From: Agelaius tricolor
Taxonomy: Eukaryota > Chordata > Aves > Passeriformes > Icteridae
Assembly (NCBI GenBank): GCA_023055355.1
Contig: JALJCS010000029.1
Span: 8,123,001-8,187,000, forward strand
Length of the DNA: 64,000 nucleotides
Reading direction: 5' to 3'
The notes beneath the pieces were generated by a model. The model did not search any database, was not told the DNA's origin, and saw only the letters and a program-made list of their open reading frames with translations. The translations under genes were made by a program, and so were the position numbers. Below, piece by piece: positions 10,601 through 22,190 of the stretch; the first letter of the stretch is position 1, and the number at the start of each line of letters is the position of its first letter.

Positions 10601-13159
10601 CCTCCCCAATAAATTCCTGTCCTCAGGAGTGGTGTTCTCCCTGTAAAGCAGAAAAGGCAGGGGCCTGGGTGGCTCTGGGGAGCTTTGGCATATTCCCCAG
10701 TGAAAAACACACATTATTCCTGCTGATTCTGCCTTTTTTTTTGCCTAATTGACAAATTGGGAGTGTCCCCTCCCTCCCGGTTGTGTCACCAGCAGATGGA
10801 AATGGTTGTTGGTGTTTCCCGTGGTGTTTCAGGGGAGCAGAGCAAAGCAGAGCTCTCAGCTTGTTGCCTGTACAGGGAGAGCTGGAGCTGGGGTTTCTGG
10901 AGCTTTTCCCCCAATATGTGGGGAAGATGCAGTGGGGAGCATGGAGGAAGAGAGGGAAGCTTGGAGAACACACTGCTGGAGCTTGCATTTAACTAAAGAG
11001 CAAAGTAACATTGTGCTCCATTGATTACACATTTTTTCTGCCTGTTGTGACATTTGCAGGAAGGCTAATTTATTCAAGCATGGAAATCTTTAAAAACTTA
11101 ATTAAGTTATTTCTGCTATTTCCATGCCTTATTGTTTCGACTTCACATTTAACTTTTTATATCTGGTTAATGTCTTTGAAAAAAAAAAAAAAACCCCAAC
11201 AAAAAAACACGACCAGAAGGAGAAAGGAAATGGAAAGGAGAGGGAAGATGTGGCAGGAATCCTGGCTGGTGCCTCTGTGGGAGCTGCTGTGGGGTCTGTC
11301 CTGCGGGATGTGGTCTCTGGGTGTGCCTGGCACACGGGCAGGGGCTGGGGGTGGGCACAGCACAGAGCTGGGCCCCGGGCTCTGGTTTGCTGCCAGGGGG
11401 GATGGAGAGGGTGCCAGGGTGTGTCAGGCTCCTCTTTGCTGCTCCCAGCCTGGGTGCATTCCCTGGAGAGCCCCGTGTCCCAAACAGGCTGGGGCTCCTG
11501 CGCCCCAGAAAGGGAAATAAGGGCAGGAAACCCCCCAGGCCCTGGGAGCTGGTGCTGCTCTGCACAGGAGGCTCTGAAGGGTGCAAGACGCTGCCAGCAG
11601 AGCTAAATGCTGCATTAATAAAGTTTCTGTCAGTAAATTCACTAATTAAGGCTCACAGATGGAGCTGGGAGGAATGCTTGTGGTGAAACCCAAGGAGTGT
11701 GAACGTTGCCTGCTTTGGAGGCAGGCTGCATGCCCGGGAAGAAATGGGGAAAACAGGAAAGCTGCCAGGAGCTCCAAAAAGCTTTACCTGCATCTCCAGA
11801 ACGAGGTGAGCCCCAGGGCTGGGCCTGGGGGCTGTGAGCAGGTGCACGGCCCAGGTTTCACTGCGGGCTCATGGCAGAGCTGCCCAGGAGCTGGGTTTGG
11901 AGCCAGTCCAGGGTCGTCAGGCCCCGGGTCGGTGCCCTAAGCACCAATCTCGTGTCCGTGGCAGCCGAGATGGATGCAGGGAGGAACCACTCTGGCTATG
12001 AAAAGCCCCAGAGCCATCAGGAGCTCCAGCCATAAATGACAAAGTGCTGCAAACTCTCTCGGCGGCAGCACAGGGCCCGGGGGAAGAGTAATCCCCTCGC
12101 TCTCCAACATTTGCCGAGCATTAGGCTAATTTCCCTTGGGCTTCCAGCAGGCATTCCGAGTTCTTGCTGGGTTTCTGTGTATTATTCTTAAGTCGTTACC
12201 CTGCACCTCGTGTTCCTGCTGGAGCTCTTACTCCAGGATGGATTTATGGCACTCATTCCCGTGCCCGTGCTGATGGATGGGGCTCCCGATGGCTTTTCCC
12301 CCTGGTCTGAGGGTAAGGCTCGTCCTTTCTGAGAGGGCTGAGGGCCAGGGCTCCTGCCCGGGTTCCAGCCTCTTCCCAAGCACTGGGAGTGCAGGTGAGG
12401 ATGGGAAGGGGAGCTCTGGGAGCTGCTCCTGGCTGGGCAGGGAGCTCAGCCCTTCCTCCTCTCTCCTCTGCTCCCCCCGTGGCCACGGCAGCATTTGTAT
12501 TTGTCAGCCTATGGCAATGCTCTGCATATGGAACACATTTGCTCTGGGTGTTTGCCATTAACATTTTCATTTCTGTTTAGCGTCAGGAGTTTTCAATTAC
12601 CGGCCTCGCTCGAGCTGTTGTGTTCATGCTCTCTTTGTTTTCATTTCCACATCCCAGTCAGTGAATTACAGGACGGGAGCCCTGCCCCGGGGCTGGTGGG
12701 GAGAAATCCAGTCCCTGCTCTGGCTTTGGTGCTGGCTGCTCTCTCCCAGCCTGTGGGGCTGGCAGGGCTGGCTTCACCTGGGAGCGCTGAGGTGCTGAGG
12801 TGAGCAGGGGGCTGGCACAGCCCCGTCCCCTCTGTCACCCCTCCGGGTGTGCCCTGCTCCTCTGCGGCACCTGCAGGAAGGGGCTGAGAGCTCAGAGCAG
12901 CTCGGAGCCCTTGAGAGCACAGCCTGGCAGGGCCCAAAATCTGCCTCCTCTCCCTTATCCCAGTTTTACTCTTCCTCTGCTGTGACTTTACACCTCCACT
13001 TTATAACGTAACTCCACGGGGAGGATAAAAGCGCTTTAGCCAGTAAAGAAATGAGGGACAGGTAATGCACATCCTGGCTGAAACAGCAAACGCCGCATTT
13101 CCGAAGTGCCGCCTTCCTAAACTCTAAGTGAGCCATAACGTTTAGAAGGGGCCGTTGAA
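10601..13159. other. Non-coding stretch, two AT-rich motif blocks
   Basis: No exon recognised. Contents: an A15 run at 11179-11193; an AT-rich segment at 11030-11180; a block at 12100-12190 with GCATTAGGCTAATTT; and a block at 12490-12660 with TTGCCATTAACATTTTC and CATATGG. The last two look like candidate conserved elements. A TATA-like ATAAAAGG near 13167 lies just beyond the end. Confidence 0.35.
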
Positions 13160-13540
13160 AGAGCAATAAAAGGCTGGGGTCGGGCAAACAGCAGCGTTAG
13201 CAGAGCTGGACAGCCTGGGCCGCCGAGCTCCCGGTGACTGCAGCACTCCCGTGACGTCCCTGGGGACCGGGGGCGGTGGTGGCGCTCCCCAGCCAGCCCC
13301 GGGCACATGGGCGGGATCGCGAGCTGCAGACCCGCTCTGGACAGACAGACAGCGAGGTTCTCCTGGTCATCCTGCAAGCAATCAATCCCGCCGTCATCCA
13401 GGATAACTCTGTTCTCCTGGGGTCTTCGAGCAGGCAACAAAAACTGCGGCGCATTTGGCACCAGCCGGGAGCCCCCGCGATCACCTGCAGCATCCCCAGG
13501 GCCCCAAAGTGCTGCCTGTCCCTGCAGCTGCGCTCCGAGG
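13160..13540. promoter_or_regulatory. CpG-enriched segment with TATA-like start
   Basis: After CAATAAAAGGCTGGGG near 13165 the sequence becomes CpG-richer (GGGGGCGGTGGTGGCG, GGCGGGATCGCGAGC). A GC-box-like GGGGGCGG lies near 13269. This could be a small CpG island or weak promoter, but no transcript start or first exon is visible. CpG ratio was judged by eye. Confidence 0.3.
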
Positions 13541-13690
13541 GGGCTGACACATTCCAGGGGTGCTGACAGCATTCCAAGGGGGCTGACAGCATTCCAGGGG
13601 TGCTGCTGACAGCATTCCAGGGGTGCTGCTGACACATTCCAAGGGTGCTGACAGCATTCCAAGGGTGCTGCTGACACATTCCAAGGGGAT
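13541..13690 (+). repeat. 19-23-bp minisatellite, 7 copies
   Basis: Seven units of the form TGCTGACAGCATTCCAAGGG with length differences caused by an optional extra GCT and by CAGC versus CAC. Minus-strand open frames with Trp-Asn-Val-Ser or Glu-Cys-Cys-Gln-His patterns cross it and are artefacts. Confidence 0.93.
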
Positions 13691-14330
13691 GCTGCGAGCT
13701 GCTGAGCCTGAGGAGTTTTGCAAGTGTCCCAAGTGCTGTTAACCTCAGATTTAAAATCCGGGTTTCCTTTGATTTGAAGTGATTTTAAAGATTCCAGCAC
13801 TCCCGCAGTGTAATCATCCCAAAGATTTCTGGGAGCCTTCTTTTCTGCCCCTTTGTTCCTGAGGCGGCTCCAGGAGAATGCCACGAGGTTACAGCCATTA
13901 TGGAGTGTAATGCAAACAGGGCCATTTATTGCCTTTTTATGAGGGTAATGCTGCACCACCCAATAAATTCTGCAAGAAGGATTTGATGGAGAAAAGGCTG
14001 AGATTCAGCCACAGCAGGGTCAGCCAACGGGAGTTCTAATTTCACAGGGAAGCAGTTAAGGGGGCAAAAGGCGAATTTTTCATTCTCTTTGGAAGGAGTG
14101 GGGAAGGATGGGAGCTGAGGGAAAGCAGAGGAGAGAGCAGGTACAAAGGCACTAACAAAGAGGAGGAGAAGGTCCCAAGCTTAAGAGATGCTGAAAAGAT
14201 TGGCTTTTCTCCATGTGTGCCTCCTCCTGAGGCAGAGAGGGCTGGCTCCTGCTCGGAATGTGCTGCCAGAGGAATGTGCTCCCACCAGTTTGGTGGGACT
14301 GGGGGCAGAAGGCCCCTGGTACTCGTGTAG
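13691..14330. other. Unassigned spacer
   Basis: AT-richer from 13740 to 14060. It contains GAGTGTAATGCAAAC, with a partial octamer (TGCAAA), and GCAATAAAT-like words. No exon or transposon recognised. Confidence 0.4.
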
Positions 14331-14736
14331 GCTGTACCTGAACCTGAGGCTGTACCTGAACCTGAGACTGCACCTGAACCTGAGGCTGCACCTGAACCTG
14401 AGGCTGTACCTGAACCTGAGGCTGTACCCAAACCTGAGGCTGCACCCAAATCTGAGGCTGTAACCAAATCTGAGGCTGTACCTGAACCTGAGGCTGTACC
14501 TGAACCTGAGGTTGTACCTGAACCTGAGGCTGCACATGAACCTGAGGCTGCACCCAAATCTGAGGCTGTACCCAAATCTGAGGCTGTACCTGAACCTGAA
14601 GCTGCACCCAAACCTGAGGTTGTACCTGAACCTGAGGCTGAACCCAAATCTGAGGTTGTACCTGAACCTGAAGCTGCACCCAAACCTGAGGCTGCACCCA
14701 AACCTGAGGCTGTACCCAAACCTGAGGCTGCACCCA
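14331..14736 (+). repeat. 18-bp minisatellite, about 22 copies
   Basis: Tandem GCTGTACCTGAACCTGAG units (18 bp). Variants include GCTGCACCTG, CCCAAACCTGAG and CCCAAATCTGAG, arranged in mixed order so that two- and three-unit blocks recur. The unit is six codons long without stops in most frames, giving the Gln-Pro-Gln-Val, Ser-Gly-Leu-Gly and Tyr-Leu-Asn-Leu-Arg-Leu open frames on both strands. The repeats look protein-like but change with frame and have no flanking coding sequence. Confidence 0.97.
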
Positions 14737-16145
14737 CGCGTGGCCAGGGAGCCCCACAGTGACTCGTGCCCACCTGGGGACCCTGGCAGTGCCTGGCCAG
14801 AGGCACGGGCCGAGAGAGGCATCAGCTGTGCTTGCCTTAATCAGCTCATTCCAGCGAGCAGGGAATCAATGGCAACAGGGGATCGATCACAAATTCATAA
14901 CTGAGAACTGCGCTGCTGCTCCTGGCTCATTTCTCCCGTGGCAGAGATGAATCTGTCCCTCCTCCCGCTGGAATCCCCAGCCCCAGCGCTGTGTGACCGC
15001 TCCCGGAGCTGGGATGCAGCCGTGCCTGGCCCAGGGCTGGTTCCAGCTCGGTGCCTTGGCCAGCGGCCATTGGAGCCCGTTCATCCCGCCCGGTCCGTCC
15101 CAGCTGTGCAGAGCCGTGTCCGCCCAGATGTGCGCAGCCTCTGGAAGCGCTCCCGGGTGCTGCTGCCCCTGCCGCAGCCCAGCCAGGCTGCAGCTGCCGG
15201 CTGACAGCCGAGCTGCTCTTTCATGCTTCTCTTGTTCTCCTCGCTCGCAATTGATAGATCAAAATTCCCCGCAAACGAGCGGTTTCACGGGCCGTTTCCT
15301 CTGCTGTCAATACAGGAGCTGAGAACTGTCAGTGCCGTCCCTCCCCGTCAAAGAAAAAATTCAATTATTTATCGCTGCCTCTTAGAAAACTAATTGTATT
15401 GCTAATTGTTCTTTTCCTGTGAGGAATGTTACATTTTTTTCAGGTGAATGGCTTTAGGCAGTTTAAGGGTTTGTGAAGAGTCTTTCATCAAACATGTGAT
15501 TCAGAATGAACTCACTGAGATGACATTTCCCTTCCAATTTTCTGTTTATGTTTTTGAAGCGGGAGGAGTGCTGGGAGCCCAGGGCTGTAGCTGCTAACCT
15601 GATTCATTCCCTGCACGGGCACGGGACTCGGCGCAGATGAATTTTACGAAATTGGCCGTGTTTATGTGTAATGGTGACAATAATGCACTTTATCTATCTC
15701 GTGTTGAAGCACAGCAGAGTTTTCCCAGGAAGTTTGACAGAAAGAGGATCAAGTTGCTGCTTAAATTTCTCCTTGGAGGACCTCAGGGTAATTTTCTTCC
15801 AGCACTTCAGATACTGAGAAGGGTTGGGAGCAGCCACAGGATCCTCGTGCATCCCTCACCCAAAGGGAGATGCCGTGGGGAAAGGGAAGGGATGAGGGGG
15901 GCACTATTCTGATAGTCCAAGGCACAGCAGTATCAAATCCATCTTGCAGGAGCACTTCAGGTTTAAATGTCTCCTTTTTCCAGCAGGCAGGAGCTCTCCT
16001 GTCACATCTTTTGCCTTTTCAGGACCGTGATAAATCTTCTCTCTAACACACCCTGGAGAATAACAGCATCAATCATTTGTTACTGGCACAAGTTCTCAGG
16101 ATTCCTGACCCCTTCCGTGCTCGGAGATGAGACAGGGAGCCTTGG
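14737..16145. other. Non-coding stretch: GC-rich part then AT-rich block
   Basis: 14900-15230 is GC-rich with moderate CpG. 15330-15760 is AT-rich with TTCAATTATTTATCG, AACTAATTGTATTGCTAATTG and ACATGTGATT words and reads like a candidate conserved element. An open frame at 15637-15912 lies here but has no recognised domain or convincing splice context. Confidence 0.35.
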
Positions 16146-16225
16146 CACTGCCTGTGCACGGGCTCCATCTCCAGCGCATCCATCTCCAGCACTGCCTGTG
16201 CACGGGCTCCATCTCCAGCGCATCC
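16146..16225 (+). repeat. 44-bp tandem duplication
   Basis: A 44-bp unit starting CACTGCCTGTGCACGGGCTC occurs at 16146 and again at 16190. The second copy is cut after GCGCATCC. The unit carries an internal CATCTCCAGC repeat. Confidence 0.9.
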
Positions 16226-16298
16226 TGGTGCTCCCGTGGGGAGCTGGAGCTGCATGGCAGCTCTGGGAAGGGCTGAGCTCCCGGGGCCAAAGGAGCCC

Positions 16299-16388
16299 TT
16301 TTCCAGCCTGGAAGGAGCAGGAGGGACGTGGTTCCATTCTCGCTTTTCCAGCCTGGAAGGAGCAGGAGGGACGTGGTTCCATTCTCGC
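16299..16388 (+). repeat. 45-bp tandem duplication
   Basis: Two 45-bp copies start TTTCCAGCCTGGAAGGAGCA and end CCATTCTCGC. They are identical by eye. CCAGCCTGG inside the unit is a short palindrome. Confidence 0.9.
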
Positions 16389-17149
16389 TTTCCACCGCGC
16401 CAGGACAAATCCCTTCCCTGATTGTGCAGGATGAAATGCAGCAGCGAGGGACACATAAGCCTTCAGTGCAGCAGCGATTTACAGGCTGCTCCTCCTTTAA
16501 TGGGGCCCGCGCACCTGAACACGGCAGCGGGCTGTAAAAACAAACAAACACAGCTTATCCCCCAGTCCCTGCGCTCCAGGGCATCCCAGAGCCTGAGGGC
16601 AATGCCACAGGACAAGGACGAGGCCCCGTTCCCCTCCGAGGGTCAGCTCTGCCGATTCGGATGAGGCACAATCGCAGCCCCTCCATCTCGAGTCCCTTAC
16701 CCCTCTCCCCCTTCAGTGCACCGGGTGCCTGCCTGGGCTCTGCCAGCCCAAGAGGAGCTTCTGTGAGTGGGAGCACAGCCAGCGATTCACTGCAGCAGCC
16801 TGATCCCACATCTTACAGTAAATCAATGAAACTTCCGTGCCTTGACAAGCCCTTGCCACTTAAATAGACAAGAAACGGGTAGGAATGGATGCTGCAGGTT
16901 CCTCCAGATCATGAGGCATAAATCTCAAGAGAACAGCAGCGGAAAGATAAAACACTGCTGGAAGCACAGAACAGGATTTAGGATTTGTTTAGAGGTTGTC
17001 ATTTTGACAGTAAGGAAAATACATTTTTCCTGCCCAGGGTTAGCAATTAGTGTGGCTGCAGGGAAAGGTAACGCGGTGATGAGCACGGCAAAGCCCTCGC
17101 TACAGGTGCCTTGATGGCAGGCTGCTCTGCTAAAGATGATAATTTCTAA
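16389..17149. other. Unassigned spacer
   Basis: GC-rich to 16800, then AT-richer with TACAGTAAATCAATG and CCACTTAAATAG (an NKX-type core CACTTAA). No gene or transposon recognised. Confidence 0.4.
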
Positions 17150-17222
17150 AATCTTTGAATCGTTTAGGTCTGAAAAGACCTTTAAGACCATTGAATCCAA
17201 CCATTAGCCTAATGCTGTGGAA
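17150..17222 (-). mobile_element. CR1 LINE 3' end (minus strand)
   Basis: The plus strand reads GAATCGTTTAGGTCTGAAAAGACCTTTAAGACCATTGAATCCAACC in sense, close to the reversed 3' terminal region of avian CR1 elements (GTTTAGGTTGGAAAAGACC type). Only about 70 bp remain. Nothing of the coding region is left. Confidence 0.82.
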
Positions 17223-18128
17223 AAGCTGATAAGGATCTGGTGATGGTACAGCAGTGGTTAGAGGGCATCGGCTGCTGAGGTGGTGAGCTTGGTGTAATCA
17301 GCCTTGATGGACAGGGAGGGAGATAGAGAAGTGTAAATGGGAATTAATAAATTCAACAGGCAGATTAGCTCCCATTATTTCGCAGCTCCCGCTGACCCGG
17401 CTCTCCAGCTGGGAGCGATCTGTCCCGGCGAGCTCCCCACAAAGCCGCAGGGCAGAGGCAGCCGGCAGAAGAACAAACCCTGCTTGTTTGGAAGAACAAA
17501 TGCTGGAGCCATCGCGTCCCTCTGCTCGCCCTTACGAGGGGAGCCGGGCTGCTGTGCTGCTGGGAGTGGAAATGCCATCTCTGAAATGTAATTTGGCTGG
17601 AGCACGCGGCAGGACAGCAGCAGCTGCGGAGGCAAATCCAAATAACGCTCGGCACTGTAATTGCATATGTAAAAATGGGGAAGAGGAGAGCGAGAGAAGC
17701 GGCTCCTCTGCTCTGCTGGGTATTACAGATGTAGCTGTCAGCCTCCCTCCCTGCCGCAGTGGTTGTAGGTGTTCAGCCCTGGTACTCCGCTGGGTGTTGT
17801 ACAGAGATTGGAATATCATTTCCAAGGTACAGAGGTCAAGCCATGAGGCTGTGCAGGTGCCTCGTGCTCTGACACGAGGAGTTACCCAGCTCACAGCTTG
17901 ATCCAGTCCCTCTGGGGCAGGGAGTGGGAGTGGAGCTGCTGATGGCTGGGGTGGGGTGGCCACGGGGAGCTCAGCACCCCTGGCAGAGCTCAGCAACCCC
18001 AGCTGCCCAGCAGCTGCTGCCCCAGCTCGCCCCAGTGGTGGGATCACGATCACCGTGCTCGTGGTGCTGCACTGCCTGCCCTGAGCTGCTGGGGTCAGAG
18101 CCCTGGGGACGCTGCAGCTCCTCTGTGG
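17223..18128. other. Non-coding spacer, one motif-rich block
   Basis: 17560-17690 contains GAAATGTAATTTGGCTGG and CTGTAATTGCATATGTAAA, a cluster of homeobox and octamer-like words in GC-rich surroundings. A second block with TTAATAAATTC lies near 17342. No exon recognised. The long minus-strand open frame that enters from the GGAT array is an artefact. Confidence 0.35.
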
Positions 18129-19006
18129 GATGGATGGATGGATGGATGGATGGATGGATGGATGGATGGATGGGGGATGGATGGATGGATGGATGGATGG
18201 ATGGATGGATGGATGATGGATGGATGGATGGATGGATGGATGATGGATGGATGGATGATGGATGGATGGATGGATGGATGATGGATGGATGGATGGATGG
18301 ATGGATGGATGGATGATGGATGATGGATGGATGGACGGATGGACGGATGGATGGATGGATGATGGATGGATGGATGGATGGATGGATGATGGATGGATGG
18401 ATGGATGGATGGATGGATGATGGATGGATGGATGATGGATGGATGGATGGATGGATGATGGATGGATGGATGGATGGATGGATGATGGATGATGGATGGA
18501 TGGACGGATGGACGGATGGATGGATGGATGATGGATGGATGGATGGATGGATGGATGATGGATGGATGATGGATGGATGGATGATGGATGGATGGATGGA
18601 TGGATGATGGATGATGGATGGATGGACGGATGGACGGATGGATGGATGGATGATGGATGGATGGATGGATGGATGATGGATGGATGGATGGATGGATGGA
18701 TGGATGATGGATGGATGGATGGATGGATGGATGATGGATGGATGGATGGACGGACGGATGGATGGATGGATGGGGGATGGACGGATGGATGATGGATGGA
18801 TGGATGGATGGATGATGGATGGATGGATGGATGGGGGATGGATGGATGATGGATCCATGGATCCATGGATGGGTGCATGGATGGTGGATCAATGCATGGA
18901 TGGATGCATGGATCAATGCATGGATGCATGGATTGATGGATGGATGGATGGATGGATGGATGGATGGATGGATGGATGGTGGATGGATGGTGGATAGATG
19001 GATGGG
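18129..19006 (+). repeat. Large GGAT (ATCC) array with higher-order structure
   Basis: About 0.88 kb of GGAT tetranucleotides interrupted at intervals by GAT (giving GGATGATGG) and by GGAC. A block containing GATGATGGATGATGG followed by GGACGGATGGACGG recurs at about 18312, 18481 and 18603, showing higher-order duplication. From 18845 to 18940 the array degenerates (GGATCCATGG, GCATGG). Frames on the minus strand give an unbroken Ile-His-Pro-Ser run (506 codons at 17532-19052), and the plus strand gives Asp-Gly-Trp-Met. These are not genes. Confidence 0.98.
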
Positions 19007-20330
19007 TGTGCAGATCCATCCTCATACCCACTGGCCTTCCAAAATAACCCATGTCCTCTCCCTGGTGTGCTGTCCTGACTGTGTCACCTCTGAGTCACTG
19101 GCACTTGCTCTATGCCAAAGTTCTCTGTGAAATCCCTCAAGGTGCAGAAGAAATACAATATTGTTTGTGTCCTGAATGAGATGCTCGCTTCATACACACA
19201 TTGATCAGTACGTGAAGGAGACACCAGTAGGGAGGACAGAATTCTTTGCTTTCAGGTGAACTATTTGCCCTCTTACACCCCAGACTGTGAAAACTGAAAT
19301 CAGTTTATCAATCTAATTTTCTGTTCACAATGTTTTTATTTTTGTTTGCTCTAATCAGGAAGAAGAGCTGAACAGAGCAGTTGCCTCTGTGAACTATCCA
19401 TGTCCTCTTCCCAGTGTGCCTGGTTCCATGCCCTGCTGTTCAGGTGGGGATGAGCTCTGCCAGGTGGGACACAGAACTGCTGCTCCCTCAGGCTATGGCA
19501 TTGTTAGAGATTGTGTGTTGTCCTCCTTGTGAGGCTGAGTTATCCTGCTCCCTAATTTCATCCAGCTTCCCTAAATTATTCATCTTTTCCAATAGGCCAC
19601 AGGAGCCTTCTGCTCCCTCTCCTAAATTGTTTTGCAGCAAACAGAGCCGCTGCAGAGGCGGCAGTGGCTCTGCAGCGAGGGAAGATCTCCACAGATCTCC
19701 TTCACCACGGGGAGTGCTGTGGGCTCAGATAAGTCCCACATGCACCCAGAGCCTCCCAAGGACCAGGCTGTGTGGGGAAGGGTGAAGTTTTCCTCTGAGG
19801 GACCGAACGTTTCCTTCCCAAGGCGTTCGCCAGAGAATCCCCGACGGCTCCACGCGGCTCCAGGGCTGGCTTGCTTCAGGTTGTAAATGTTTTCTATTTC
19901 TTCCAAGCTGTGAGTCTGATGAAACCGTGGCAAAGGCAGGACCCAGCAGCAGAGGAGGCACACTGTGCAGCACGGCATTGTGCTCCTATAGGGCGTCTTC
20001 AAGTGTGGCGGGTAATGATGCGGCAGCTGTGAATCCATACACGGCAGCGCTGCTCCGAAGGGCTGTAATTATTAATCTGCTAACGCAGACACAATGCACT
20101 CAGCCTGCTCTCAGCCTCTCCCAGGAATGGCAAATAATGCTGCAGTGGCAATTACCTTAATGCAATTATCTCAAATGTGAGATTCCACAACCGCGCTTCG
20201 CGTCCTGGCTTGTGGAGGACAGAGGGGAAGGGAGGCCCCACTCCTGGTGCCAGCAGCCCCTTGTGCCCCTGGTCACCTGTGCTGCTTGGACCCCTGGCAG
20301 ACACAGGGCCTGGGCCCTGGCACATCCTGC
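19007..20330. other. Non-coding spacer with a candidate conserved block
   Basis: 19140-19380 is AT-rich without recognised elements. 19985-20190 holds a dense set of homeobox-like words: GGGTAATGATGC, GCTGTAATTATTAATCTGC, GGCAATTACCTTAATGCAATTATC. No splice-flanked coding frame. Best reading is a conserved non-coding element. Confidence 0.38.
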
Positions 20331-20412
20331 AGCTCGGGTCCTGAAGGGATGGGCAATGCCAGGGCCAGGGCAGAGCTCGGGTCCTGAAGGGATGGGAAAT
20401 GCCAGGGATAGG
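20331..20412 (+). repeat. 43-bp tandem duplication
   Basis: AGCTCGGGTCCTGAAGGGAT and the following AATGCCAGGG occur at 20331 and again at 20374, with one substitution (GGGCAATG versus GGGAAATG). Confidence 0.88.
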
Positions 20413-21875
20413 AGCAGAGGAGCAGAGCGTGTCCTAGCTCAGGAACCCTGAACCAGATGGCATCACCTGGGCAGCTGAGGCAGCCCTGGCCCCAAAACCT
20501 GAGTGGAAGGAGCTTGGATCAATCTGTTGTGTTTAGACCCAGCTCTCTGGAGCCTTTCCCAAGGGCAAAGGAAATGCAGGAAGCCATGCTGATGGTGACC
20601 CCACCAGGATTAATGCAAACACTCTCCCACTCGCAGGGTCCGTGGTAACCCTGCACTCAGGACAGGCAGCAGCAAGGCCTGAGCTGCTCAGAGCTCCCTG
20701 GAACCCTCGTGCACACCCACAAACCAGGACAGAAAATGTTCCACAGTTGGTTCAGGAAGGACCTGGAGACTGTTCCAGTGTTCTCGTCTCTCAGGGAGGA
20801 ATGAACTAATTGCAAAGGATTTTTAAAAGGAAGATTGTAACTGGCCCAAAGCAGTAAATGGATTTTACTTCCTCTGCTCTGATAAATATTTAATTACTGA
20901 GTGTAATGCAGGGATTGGGTCTGGTTCTTGCTTGTTTTGATGGGCTTTTGTTTGTTTTTACACATATATTTATTTATATTCTGTACTTCCATTGCAACTG
21001 CCATCCTCATGTGCCTTCTCCACAGTGGTATCTCTTAAAATTAAATTAAATTGTCTTTCCACTCCTCTAATCCACACTGCCTTTGTGTCTAGAGCCTGTC
21101 TCTGGGAGCAGCAGTCCAAAAATGAGCCAGCACTGCAGAGCCTGGTGTGTCCCTCACCTGCTGCCCTGACAGCCACTGGTTGGGGTTGGGTTTGCTTTTC
21201 CCTCTTGCTTTCTAGTGTCATCCTGCACAATCCTTGTCATTTTATCTTTTAAAAAATCTCATCCCAATAATGTAATCGCTTGAAAATGTTTATTTACTTA
21301 AGGGACTCTTTAGTGAAAACTCCAGGCTCTTGACTACTAATATCATGCATTTACGTAATTGTGTAATTACAGCTCAAATGACAAATGTTTCTTTAGGCTC
21401 CATTTCTCTCCAGGGCCCACTCCAAGGGCAGGACGAGGCTGTCCAGCCGCTCCCAGTGCCACGGCCCTGCTCCCAGCACGGCCTGGCAAGTGCCCACACT
21501 TCAGCTCTCCCTGGCCTCTACTCCAGGCTGATGAGTTATTGCTCATGCAAAAACCTCATTAGAACCATGGAGAGCGTGCCCAGATGCAGCACCCCAGGGC
21601 CTGGCAGGACAGGGCAGCTCTGCGGGGCTGGAGCTGTGTCCCCAGCCCTGTGCTGGTCCCGCTGCCCTGGCTGGCCCTGCTCTGTCCCACAGAATGCTCC
21701 TCCCTGCAGCAGGGCTGGCAGGGCCACAGCTCATAAATAATGTTCCCAATGGGATGCTGTGCTGCTGTCAGGCTATTAACGCTTGTGTATTTCTCTTCAG
21801 AACATTCAAGTGCCTTATTTATGCCAAGAGGGCCGGGCTGTCTTTGTGAGGAGCGGTCAGACGGCAGCTGCTGCT
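20413..21875. other. Non-coding spacer with AT-rich block
   Basis: 20820-21060 is AT-rich (TATATTTATTTATATTC). 21250-21400 contains ATGTAATCGC, TTTACTTAAGGG and the inverted pair GTAATT/AATTAC at 21355-21370. GC-rich after 21400. No exon or transposon recognised. Confidence 0.35.
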
Positions 21876-22190
21876 GGGTTTGCTGGGGTTTGGTAGCTCT
21901 GGGCCAGGTTTGCTGCGGTTTGGTAGCTCTGGGCCAGGTTTGGTAGCTCTGGGCCAGGTTTGGTAGCTCTGGGCCAGGTTTGCTGGGGTTTGGTAGCTCT
22001 GGGCCAGGTTTGGAGGGGTTTGGTAGCTCTGGGCCAGGTTTGGAGGGGTTTGGTATCTCTGGGCCAGGTTTGCTGGGGTTTGGTAGCTTTGGGCCAGGTT
22101 TGGTAGCTCTGGGCCAGGTTTGCTGGGGTTTGGTAGCTCTGGGCCAGGTTTGCTGGGGTTTGGTAGCTCTGGGCCAGGTTTGCTGGGGTT
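21876..22190 (+). repeat. 21/30-bp minisatellite, about 12 copies
   Basis: Units of GTTTGGTAGCTCTGGGCCAG, separated either directly (21 bp) or by GTTTGCTGGG or GTTTGGAGGG (30 bp). Minus-strand Pro-Asn-Leu-Ala-Gln-Ser-Tyr-Gln open frames derive from it. Both lengths are multiples of three, which keeps the frames open. Confidence 0.96.

Noticed and set aside
14042..14822. Apparent repetitive Gln-Pro-Gln-Val or Ser-Gly-Leu-Gly protein
   Set aside because: Produced by an 18-bp repeat. Three different frames are equally open and no conserved flanks are visible.
15637..15912. 91-codon open frame with a less repetitive peptide
   Set aside because: No domain that I recognise, no convincing splice sites and AT-rich non-coding texture around it. 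Length is within chance.
17532..19052. 506-codon minus-strand open frame with an Ile-His-Pro-Ser run
   Set aside because: It lies across the GGAT array. The repeat has no stop codon in that frame and no real domain or flanking exon structure exists.
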